Positions 54,424 through 64,000 of a stretch of DNA of 64,000 nucleotides are shown here, piece after piece. The notes under the pieces are model-generated. The model worked only from the letters and a program-made list of their open reading frames with translations, had not been told where the DNA came from and searched no databases. The position numbers and the translations under genes were made by a program. Origin of the DNA: Pezicula radicicola (taxonomy: Eukaryota; Ascomycota; Leotiomycetes; Helotiales; Dermateaceae); NCBI GenBank assembly GCA_003008705.1, contig PDUO01000056.1, positions 65,042 to 129,041 of the forward strand, read 5' to 3'. The first letter of the stretch is position 1. Each line of letters starts with the position of its first letter.

Positions 54424-56891
54424 TTAAAAAGTCCGGCAAGGGGCGTGTTTTGAAGTACCGTCAATCTTTTTAGTGTGGGTACACCGCGCTAAAGTTTTCT
54501 GGCTCTCTTTATCTCCTTTAGTCTCGGCGACTTTCTGAAGCAATTTACACGCATTTATAAACCGCGTTGGCTGAGAACGAGGGGAACCAGCTTCATCAGA
54601 AAACATATGAATTATTATGGAGTGGACATTGCTATCACCCCCAAGCTGATTTATTGGGTAATCCATGGGCGACTCCTCAATGCAAAGATTCTGGATCTGA
54701 CGAAGAAGCTCAACGCAACGCTTGTTGAGCGCAGACGTGTCAAACACTAGAAATTCTTCCTCGGCCTGCAAGCTCCCCTTGAATATTGATAACATCTTTG
54801 TCGCTGTCATCTTTTGCTGCTGCGTATTTTGGCTTCGGCTGCCTTTTGTCTTGTCCGAGTTTCTTTCCAAGGATGTTTTGATCATCATTTCAAGCATGAG
54901 CCTGACGTCTCTGAATGCTCGGGTAGTCTTAGCAAGTTTGCTAGGTTTTCCAGGGGATGTTGCACAGAGTTCGACGTATTGAGACATTATTCGGAACTTG
55001 CGCATGCCACTTGCAGAGTGGGGGAATGTTTCGTTCTTGTGTCCAAAGCCATTTGGCTTTCGACTTCGATCTCGATCTTCGGAAAACGCAGTAAGGCTCA
55101 CTCCAAGTGCGTAAGCAAGACGAATAAAGCAGTCATAAAGACGGTCTGGACGGCCTCCAACAAAGATCAAAGGCGTGCCTTGCCATTCAATGACCTTGTC
55201 AAGGTCGGGCCATGTAACTGTTGATGGCAGGAGCTCGCTCTTGTGAGCGGCATTGTAAAGGTGCATGGTCGTCAATACTGCGCCTTGGCCCGCAGATATG
55301 CTACTGTTGAATGCATGAAACCTAGACAGGTGGTACTGCATAAGGAGGTCACAGAGCATCGGATGGTGCCGAAAAAGGAAAAATGGACCCCAAGAATGCT
55401 TCTCTAGCTCTTGTGGATTAAAAGTGAAAGCTGAGTTTAACATTTCTTGCATAATGTCTTGTCGTACAGTGTTTTCGAGCTCTTCTGCAACTGAGGCAAC
55501 AAACTTGTCATTAAGTTGGTACTAATTATTGACTGTATTCGTCTTGCCGAAAGAGAGTGACTGGGTGTATGAGCCCGAAATCCACTTCTCCATCTCCTGT
55601 AGTTCTTTAATGCATCTTTTGATATCTTGGCCGAGGACTCTTTGAGCATCCATAAATATTTCGACGGCAATGACAATCCAGGTTTGGAGCTTCCCGTCTT
55701 TGCGAAGCTTAGATATGCCTTTCAAAAGCTCATCTCCATAGAAATCTCCTTGTGTGTTTACCTCCAAGACATTCAAGTGCGACAAGCATTGCAGCATGGT
55801 TTGTACAGAAGGGGGGAGTGTCTCGTTGAACTTGGGGTCTTTCCCGCTGTACATTGGCAAATGACTTCCAGTGTAGAAGGAGTTCATATGTTGAAAGGTT
55901 TCAGCGACAAAGAATTCTCGGGGGAAAAGCTGGAAGCCCTCTTTCTCATAAGCCCAACCGCTACCTCCTCGTGACATTTTAGTCCACTCGCTAGTCTTCG
56001 AATCGCAGGATCTAAGGAGAAAATCCAAGATGTTTTTATGTTTTTCGAACAGTGGAAGATCCGAGACAAACACATCGTTAAGCTCCTTGATAAGACTGAT
56101 TGCCGCGTTCATAGTCGTACCTGCTGTAGGTAAGTTGACTTTATTTTCCCGGTACTCAATCTACGTCTGGTGAACAGATTGTCGAATATGTGCGATATCT
56201 GTGAAGAAGCAAAACGCTGCGAATGATAGGTCTTCGCTTGTGGGTTCAAGTTCGCAAATAGCCTGGTTAAATCAGTTAGTTGGTCTAAGTTGCCTTACTT
56301 GAATTTAGTCGATCAATCGGTCTTGGCCACTCGATGGAAATGAGGGGGGGGCGGGGAAATTACCCCTTTATCGACTGATTTGTGATTTGATTCTACCATC
56401 GCAGCAGCCCATTCTGCTGGATCCTCGACGTCAAGGCAGTCAAATGGGTTGACGAACTTGTTAGAAGCACGTGTGGGTTTTGTCGCGCTCTTTGCGCACT
56501 TCTGTTCCAACACATTGGCACTTCGACTTTCCTTTAGTATGGCTAAGACCTCTTCTAGAACCGAAATGAAATGTTTATGGCCGTCATTGGCTTCCTTATC
56601 GCCATTCTGTGTATTTTTATCAGAGTTGTACCACTCCGCACAGTCTTTCCGAGCTTGGATGACTTCCTCCAAAGTCTGAAGGATCGTGTTGGATACGGGA
56701 TCGATGCTGGTACTAGTAATTCCCTCTGCTAATCTGATGAACTCTCGAATTGAGATGCGCCAGTGCGGAACCGCAAATATACCATTGGTTAGTCCAGTCT
56801 TCCGTGTGGTTGAGACCAGCCACGACGCTAACTTTCTGGAGCCAGCTTTGTACTTCTGGTACGTATTGAACAAAATAGGATCGATGGCCAT
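54424..56891 (-). pseudogene. DUF6604-like gene with two in-frame stops
   Basis: Exon 1 (56891 to about 56361) begins MAIDPILFNTYQKYKAGSR and ASWLVSTTRKTG, then VPHWRISIREFIRLAEGI, the style of the fungal DUF6604 N-terminal domain. After an intron to about 56260 the frame continues with EDLSFAAFCFFTDIAHIRQ, then TAG at 56163-56161 where TGG is likely (HQT-stop-IEYRENK). It stays open through MNAAISLIKEL to a second TAG at 55524-55522, and on to 54424. Both stops are single-base and in frame, so the protein (about 800 residues) is intact apart from them. Function of the family is unknown. The locus is flanked on both sides by 18-bp repeat arrays. Confidence 0.65.
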
Positions 56892-57119
56892 TTTAATCTG
56901 TTGATCAATGTATGGTGTTCGTTGTTTTGTTGTAGAATCTTGCCTTGAGACTCGAAAAGGTGTTGAAAGTGGTTGTAGTTGAGAAGAGGAAATGGAAAAT
57001 TGCGTGGTGTAGACAAGTAAGGCTGCCTTTAGACCTTCTTATTCACTACTTCTCTGTGCAGACTTTACGAACTAGGCGGCTTCGTCTTACTAGTGAATCA
57101 CTGAAATCTGTTCAGTTTC

Positions 57120-57243
57120 TCAAAACAAGTCAGTTACCCATAATTGTGAATTGCTCAATCGTCGAGTTGGATCAGTTACCTAAATCAGCTAGGCTAACCA
57201 AGTTAGCTCATTTACCTAAAACAAGTTATATAACTGAGTTACT
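57120..57243 (-). repeat. 18-bp repeat array, reverse orientation
   Basis: About six diverged units of the CAGTTACCTAAATCAGCT type, opposite in orientation to the array at 54050-54105 on the other side of the DUF6604 pseudogene. Confidence 0.8.
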
Positions 57244-58705
57244 TTTATCTACGTATCCGTTAAAACCCTTTTTTGTTGCTCGAACATATTCACTTGTCAA
57301 ATAAATTCTATACGGCTATAAGCTAATGACACGAAAAAGCATTTGTATTGTATGGAGATATAAGCATAGGAATCTACGAGTATAACCCAAGCATTTAAGT
57401 ACCCAGGTTCGGGATCTAGGTTTCTACTACATGATTACTACAAGCAGTGGTATAGCCCGTTTTCCACGTGCTTCCCCATGCTTGTACGCGTTTGCGTGTG
57501 CTTAAGTTTTTATTTGCTTATGTGTATTCATATCATATACCGGTATTTCCTTCTCCTCTCTACTTAATTCCACTTCTGATTTTGGATTTCCTTTTGTAGA
57601 CTTTGGTACTCAACATTACAAGGCTCATTAACTTGTACTGGTAGAATTGTAAAATTGCAACTCGTACATATTTCTAGTTTTGGGAAAAAAGAAACGTGCG
57701 CTAAAACAGAGTGTCGTCAATCCTAGAGGAGAAATATTAAAAAGAGGATTTCTAAGCAATCTGTATTGCTATATAAGAAGATTCTAGACAGTACTGCACA
57801 ACTCAGAGTCGAAGCGAGGATTGGACAAACCTGTAGAGAATAGCAAGAACGTTAGACGACGGTAATCACAAGTATAACCACAGTTCGATTTATACCAAAC
57901 CAACAAGACTTGCTATTAGATTCAATGTTTGAATAACTAATAATTACAGGGTCATCTTGAAGTGAACTGTTCGTTGAGGTTTAACTCTCCAGGACTAAGA
58001 GAGAAGCGAAGGTTCGTATCTAGTCCAATCAAACATCCGCAAACCTTTTCATTTGCTTACTGCATATGCATGTACTATAAATCCGCGCTCTTGTAATCCC
58101 AAAAGGTTAACAACTCCGGGGATCGAGAGTTCCGCCAGCAGTGATTTAAGCGAGCGGTGGTCGTCCTGTCCAATCGTCATCTGATGTTGCCTTATCTATA
58201 CCTCCCCAAGATAAGATTTAGATCTATCTTCAAAATCCTGTATTTTTAATTCGATATTGGAAATAACTTGTGCACAAATTCTTCAAAATATCGCTAAGGC
58301 CATGGGTCCAACATCTCGATTGCTCATCGGAGAGATAGTCGTGCCTGTAATTGGATGGATACTGTTATGATCGCCATCGGAGGAAAAGAGCGCTCTGAAA
58401 AAGACTATGTGAAATTGTTCGATGCAGTTGGCTTACAATTGGTAAAGATATGGCCAGCAGCCGTTGGAATACAAACGATACTAGAGGTAAAGTTGAAGAT
58501 TGTATGATTGAAATATAAGTATTTCCACCCTCTCCAAACAAAAGAAAACCACTCTTAGGTATTATTAGATTTAGTGGTACATTTGTGGCTTTGAAGATAT
58601 TTTTGAAGCTCCACGCATCCTGAATTCTGCTCCCGCAACAGAAACTTCCAAGACTTCTTCACAACTGTAAGAAAAATAGTCGCCTGTCTGGTCCCGTAGT
58701 TTGCT
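57244..58705. other. Spacer, no gene seen
   Basis: AT-rich in the left half. The right end (58555-58705) is the 3' flank of the macro-domain gene, where another frame stays open but is not needed. Confidence 0.45.
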
Positions 58706-59938
58706 TTAAGTTCCCCGGTGAAGATGACATCGCGTTTCTTCCAGACCAATTGTAAAAGGTGGACCAAAAGTCTTCTTGCAACGCCTGTTTTTATTTGTCC
58801 TTTCACTGCAACGCCGTTTTTTGAGTGGTGGGTCATCTTGGTCGTCTGGGTCTCGTGGGGGTCTCCCACCCTTTTTGCCACGACCCTTTCTGCCCTTTTT
58901 GTCTTTTGCGCTCTTTTTCTTTCTGCTGTTATTGTCTTCGTAATCCTGGTCTCCTGCACCTTGACATGTGTTTTGGTCAGCTTCCCCACTTGAGCGTTTT
59001 CGTTTTGACCCAGTATTAGCATTGCTAGTTGACGATGTATCTCGACTTTTGGTTGGTTTATCGTTTGGCTGAGATTTACAAGTTTTAGACTTGTCCTTTG
59101 ATGATGTACCTCGACTTTTGCTTGCGCAAGCATGCCCAACTCTAGAATTGTCCACGTCTTCGTCTTCTTCCTCGTCTTTCTCTTCCTCTCCCACATCTTC
59201 TACATCTGGATCAAAAATATCACTGAAATGATATGAGCTACCTTCAGAATAATTTGGCTAAGAGTATTACTTACAAGAACTGTTCTGTGTACTGCTCCTC
59301 GTCCTCGCTGTTGTCACCAAACATCAGGAATACGATGCGGGAAAACTCATTGCGTAGAGGTTCAGGATAATCGCGAATAGCTTCCAATGCTATTCGACAA
59401 GCCCTATCCCGTGGAGCTTGAAAAATCCCGGTTGAGATTGTTGGGAATGCAATCGTAGTAGCACCCACACGGCTGGCCTCACTCAAACTATTATAGTACG
59501 CAGTGGCTAGTACACGGTCGGCATCTTCCTCATACTTGGCTTTCCTGTAATCCGGTCCAACTGTATGGATGATATGTTCGCAGTTACTCATTTCATGGGA
59601 GCCACTTTTATAAAATATTGTTAGCAAACATACACGACTTAGGCAAAACCAACAACTTACGTCGCATAAGCACGACCCTCCTGGCCACCGTCGGGGTATA
59701 CACTTTCCAATTCATTCCGTAAATCATGGCCTGCAGCAGCATGGATCTGGCCGTCGATGCCGCCTCCACCTCTAAGCGCTGAGTTGGCAGCGTTAACAAT
59801 TGCTTCGGCCACAAAAGTGCGGGCGTCGCCTCGAACTACCTCAATGCGGGTTGAACCCAAGGTTGTGCCAAAGAGAGTGGTTTCTTCCACAGTCGGGGGG
59901 ATGAAGGATCTCGCAGCTTTAGCCTTTTTGGGTAGCAT
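58706..59938 (-). CDS. Macro-domain ADP-ribose-binding/hydrolase protein with basic tail
   Basis: Exons 59938-59661, 59604-59275 and 59222-58706, with introns of 56 and 52 bp, encode 374 residues. The macro domain spans about 30-190: VVRGDARTFVAEAIVNAANS with the substrate Asn residues, LRGGGGIDGQIHAAAG, HTVGPDYR and FPTISTGIFQAP. This matches the MacroD/YmdB-type O-acetyl-ADP-ribose deacetylase group, which removes ADP-ribose from proteins or hydrolyses O-acetyl-ADP-ribose. After an acidic hinge (EDEEQ, EEEKDEEEDEDV) comes a 150-residue Lys/Arg/Ser-rich tail with KKKSAKDKKGRKGRGKK, probably a nuclear or nucleic-acid-binding region. Gene intact; strong splice sites. Start is the only ATG before the domain. 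Confidence 0.88.
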
Positions 59939-61408
59939 TATGGATCTTGAGACGAAAGTAGGATTGATATAATCGAGATGGGAGTTTCAGAGAAACTAGA
60001 AATAGAGACTTGGAAGAGCAAACCTCTTGTTTATATAGAGTAAATTGAATTAATTGGATCCCCATCTCGTTGTCAGGGTCATCTCTGGAGAATGAGGTAT
60101 TCGATAATGTTGGAATGACATGTCTCAACTTGCGAGAATTCAACTCGCTCGTGGACAAGACCTCAATATCCTAATGGAATGGACGCTGGAAATTCAATAA
60201 CATTGGGAAGGCAAAGCAGAAAGCTCACAACTGACAGTGTCCAACATCCAAGCGCTTGCTTGTGCATTGAAAGATATGGGATACGCTTAGACAAAATAAG
60301 CATAGCCAAACAATGCTCCTGGACTTGTTCAACTCAACTAGCGGTGAACTTGCACCAGAAGGTGGACAACCTCACTCTTGTACTGTTGTACCTAAGGTAT
60401 GCAGCAAATTCGGTATGAAAATACAGGATAGCAGATGAAAGGAGCATTCGACTGCGCTTCCGATGCGGGTATGTGATATTTCAACTTCAAAATGGGTGTT
60501 ATGCTGGTGTTGGTGTCGTTTATTTGTTTGTTGCGTGGTGGTGGTGGTGGTGTTGAGATGAAGGTCGAATGAAGGTTGTTGTCAGGGGGCTCCTGGTGAG
60601 GTGTGCGCCACACTGAAAGCGCCGCGTCTCGCGTCTGTCCTTAGGCCATTATCACAGCAAAGCAAGCTGCTAGCATTACGTCTGACAGCAGCACATTGAT
60701 CTGCTTGTAAATTTCCCACGTCCCTTCCAAATACTACCGTAGGTGTACGCTTTGTATAATGAAGATATTCAAAACTGCTTCGCGTTTGTTTTCCTCTGGA
60801 AATGCAGGACCTCTTCTCGTATTCGCAAGGAACTCTTCTGGTAGTTACACTCTAAACATTCAATCTTCGTTCTACACTTGGTTGGCAAGCATTGCCGCTT
60901 CTACTCAGGCGCTAATCACCCTCGACTCACCTGAGTTGTCTGAGCAACCTGAGCAGTCCCTGAGCAGTCCCTGAGTAGTCCCTGAGCAGTCCCTGAGTAG
61001 TCCCTGAGTAGTCCCTGAGTAACCTGAGCAACCTGAGCAATATCTACTTAACTAATGAGGCTAGATGTTGGCTTACGGTGTGTATCATATCATTTTTGTC
61101 AAGTTTTAGCGATTATTCCTCGGAGCCTAAAGAGGCTCCTAAGGATCCTAAACAGAACCTCTATGAAAATAGATTATGTTATACCACGAGCCAGTGCTTA
61201 TGGCAATCAGGAATTTCATTCAAAGAGAGAAGTTTACTGCTGTTCGTTATAAATCTTGTCTCTACTACTGTTTATGACTCAAGTTCCACCTCTCGAATAC
61301 GACTACCAAACCATTTCCAATCTCCTATTTCAGACACTATATATATCTTCTTATTCTTGAAACTTATTGTGACTTCTTTATACTCTTACTATTGCTAGAC
61401 TCTTCACG
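59939..61408. other. Spacer with microsatellite and minisatellite
   Basis: Promoter side of the macro-domain gene, then a GGT microsatellite near 60536-60555 and the 11-bp array at 60930-61040. The 71-codon ORF at 60759-60974 runs into that array and has no domain. Confidence 0.5.
60930..61040 (+). repeat. 11-bp tandem repeat (CCCTGAGYAGT)
   Basis: Six or more units of CCCTGAGCAGT/CCCTGAGTAGT, flanked on both sides by 9-bp CCTGAGCAA variants. The GAGYAAC core resembles part of the 18-bp family. Confidence 0.85.
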
Positions 61409-63790
61409 ATGCCAAAGGCTATATCACCAGAAGACTTTCTCAAGAAAGCCTGTGACAAAGGCTCCGAGAACAATAAACATATTGTTACCGGAGAAGAAGT
61501 CAAGAAAAAGCTCCAAGAATATACCTTGAAGAGATATAGGCGTATGATGGCGTTTTGGGAACAGTATATACCTATAATCCGAAATTGAGACTTTTGTAAT
61601 ACTAAATCTTCTTATTCAATAGTTGGTAAAGTAAGTAAATAGAACTATGTAAAAAAAATCCATATAATATAGAAACGCTACAGGATTTTTCTATAGATGT
61701 TGCATATGGTATTGAAGGTACCTATAGTGATCCAATAGCATGCATGAATATAGTTGTCATGTATATGAAGGATTTTTCCGGAGGCTTGAAAGACGCTGGC
61801 TACCCAGAACTTGGTTCAAAGTTGACGGGGTCTACTAGAAACGTAATAGATTCGTATATATTCAAATAGTATCAAAACACTAATTGGCTTCAGTTTATAC
61901 AAGGACCTCTACTAGAAAACCTCAAAATGGTACGTCGAAAGCGAGAGAGAAGATACAGTACAATGATTTACTTTATATACCTTGGAATATAGCTTTAGAA
62001 ATACGATTGGTACTCATACTCAAGGCCTGGAATCAGGTTAGACCTTTAGGGTAAGATTCAGGCCAACGTCTTCTCATCAGTACGAGTAGGAGAGTATATT
62101 GAATCTGTTTGCCGACCAGGTACTGGCCGAGGCCTTCATTATCGAGTAAGTACTTTAGCTACTCAAAGAAGCCCATGCTGTAACTAATTGTTTTTACTTA
62201 GGATGTCATATTCGGACTGTTTCGAAACGAGTATAGACATGCAGAGTTTACTATACAACTTGAACAGGACGCGAAAAATATGACTAATATACTATACAAA
62301 AGGTTTGACTTTAAAGATATTCAACCTGATCTTCAAAGCTAATGACTACTAGACCGCAGCACTCATTATATAAGGCTTTAGTACCTACGCTGCCGCCGCT
62401 ATTTTAGAATCCAATCCTTATATACCTTACTATTTTTATCTCGAAGGGCGCCTATAGACTATTTAAGACCATAGAGGCGCTTCTTGACTTGGAACTACCT
62501 ACTAGGGATAAGATGTATAAGGTAGAGTGGGATCCAAGTATTCTTGATGAGCCTTTCTTTCAGAAAGGAAGTGGAGATATTGACACAGCTTCTGTATATA
62601 GTAGGTGTTTAAAGGACTTAGGTTTTCACGTGAACTATATCGTACCACCCATAAACTATGATTTCAGGGCAGAAGGTATACATCTTATTGGTATAATCTA
62701 CCTAAACTAGCTAGTAACACTGTTCTTAGTTCTTAGCTAATGTTTTATAGATGGACTATATTCATCCACTAAGAGAATGAAGCATAGTGGGTATATATCT
62801 GAGGCCACCCATCATGATCATTATACCCCTAACGACGCCGGTACTAACGGCCAAAGTATGTATTCAGGCGCTCTAGTACACAGCCTTCCTAGCGATCTCT
62901 TTTGTAGCCTAACTATATCCTGTAACCCAGAACTATGGCAGTCTCTCCCAGTAGAAAAACAGTACGAGCTCAAGAACAATATAGAGTTCAAGGCCCTCGA
63001 AGATTAATTGGAAATACTCTCTTTGTCCGATAAAGATGATTTAAGTATAAAAATTCGTCGAAGGGAATTGTATACATAGAAGAGGAAGCTCGTTACAGAA
63101 GAGCTCCATAAGTACCAGAAACTCTAGCCGAAAGGGCTTCTATCCAGGAAAGGTGAGTCTAACCCGATTGGGCACTACCGGACGTTATTTTCTCGTGTCC
63201 GTTCTTTGATACTAGAATACGACCGTCTAGTATATAGTATATTTATTGCCGCTCCTATTCATAGTGATATAGGGCGACAAGTCCTCTGTAATCTTATTAT
63301 ACTCTATCAATAAGATACCGAAGTAATAGCTCGCCCGGGCTTAGAACCGGAAAGATACTTCTACCCATTGATAGAATATAAGAAGAAGATCGATAGGTTC
63401 GTAGCTTACCCCTCATCATACTTCTTTTCCTCGCTAATATAAACTATGTTAATAGTAAACCGGCTTCGTAAAGATGGCGGTATATATATGGTTATTATAA
63501 GAAGTACCTTAAAGTAAGCTGGGGTTTTACGGAGCTATACTTCTTCTACAGTGAATAGGTTGTAGGAAAGGAAGCCTAGGAAAACCACTACCAAGCCCAC
63601 TTGGACAACCGTATACCTCTTCCGGTACAGTGTAATCCATTTACTTATAGCGGTATACTTACATTACCCGGATTATACCCTCACCATCTAGGTGATACTA
63701 CACTACTAGTAACTAAAAGAATGAAGCAATTCCTCGATCCGACTATATAGAGAAATCATCTATCTTCCAACTACTCTATGGTAGCCAAAA
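61409..63790 (+). pseudogene. Decayed DUF3435/FluG-type tyrosine recombinase (Starship-captain or Crypton class)
   Basis: From ATG at 61409 (MPKAISPEDFLKKACDKGS, then LKRYRRMMAFWEQY) pieces in several frames follow the family order: DVAYGIEGTYSDPIACMNIV, ANVFSSVRVGEYIESVCRPG, RDVIFGLFRNEYRHAEF, EWDPSILDEPFF, INYDFRAEG, RMKHSGYISEATHHDHYTP, NPELWQSLPVEKQYEL, and a C-terminal zinc-finger-like part (HLGDTTL, MKQFLDP). RVGEY holds the first catalytic Arg and the DFRAEG region the second Arg of a tyrosine recombinase. Many TAA/TAG stops and TA-rich codons indicate RIP decay. Captains integrate large fungal Starship elements; whether this copy was one or a Crypton is undecided. Confidence 0.75.
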
Positions 63791-64000
63791 AGAGGGTACC
63801 AGGAGACCTGAATTTACTCGAATGTCTATATCTCTCCCTCCTATATCTTTCTCTCCTATAATATAAGGACGATTTTAAATCCAGTTAGGACATGAACTTC
63901 TACCTTCAGGATGTTTATTATGTCTTGTTTATCAAGACCAAAAGGTCTAAGCTAGATAATAAAGTGGCCACTATATTCCGCGAGGATAAGAGGGCTAGAA
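63791..64000. other. Right edge, decayed DNA
   Basis: TA-rich with interrupted reading frames; probably continues the decayed element. No independent feature recognised. Confidence 0.4.

Noticed and set aside
60759..60974. Plus-strand 71-codon ORF resembling a short mitochondrial-type N-terminus
   Set aside because: It runs straight into the 11-bp minisatellite and has no conserved features.

Overview
The window is nuclear DNA of a filamentous ascomycete (Pezizomycotina). The evidence is spliced genes with short GT-AG introns (mostly 46-110 bp), HET-domain genes, a six-intron TEF1, fungal-type PAN3 and GNA1, and clear marks of repeat-induced point mutation (RIP). Overall gene content suggests a leotiomycete or near relative, but that is inference; no rRNA or barcode is present beyond TEF1. 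The sequence is a draft: there is a 15-N gap inside a poly-C run at 44417-44431.

Layout. 0-10 kb is a self/non-self type neighbourhood. It holds the tail of a flavin monooxygenase, two HET-domain genes (964-3120, 7667-9343), two HET relics, a degenerate Hsp70-like gene divergent from the second HET gene, and a small protein with a helical C-terminal domain that recurs twice more at 15-16.5 kb. 10-14.5 kb has a complete P450, a broken T5orf172-type gene and a GST tail. 17-31 kb is mostly conserved housekeeping: a membrane protein, a Zn2Cys6 regulator, an ER-type UBA/UAS/UBX protein, PAN3 and TEF1.

31-39.5 kb is a repeat nest. It contains a two-gene repeated unit whose genes share a leader, a solo LTR with perfect target-site duplication, a RIP-mutated copy of the TEF1 3' flank, an intact membrane-protein gene plus its inverted RIP-mutated copy, arrays of a dispersed 18-bp repeat, and a truncated carboxylesterase. 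39.5-47.7 kb returns to ordinary genes: a large lipase, GNA1, and a membrane protein with a probable frameshift. 47.9-50.6 kb is a wrecked NLR-type gene (STAND N-domain, NACHT, ankyrin) carrying LTR insertions, one inside the P-loop. 51.5-60 kb has a histidine-phosphatase gene, a DUF6604-like pseudogene and a macro-domain gene. From 61.4 kb to near the right edge lies a decayed DUF3435/FluG-type tyrosine recombinase with a C-terminal zinc-finger-like region, the class that includes Starship captains.

How it fits together: conserved gene blocks (17-31 kb, 39.5-47 kb) alternate with accessory blocks rich in incompatibility/NLR genes, duplications and decayed mobile DNA. Several breaks in the accessory genes (TAA/TAG stops in place of likely CAA, CAG or TGG) are of the C-to-T/G-to-A type expected from RIP. 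The best candidates for undescribed biology are the small helical-domain gene family beside HET genes, the repeated GIY-YIG-like/coiled-coil two-gene unit, and the dispersed 18-bp GAGTAAC repeat family.
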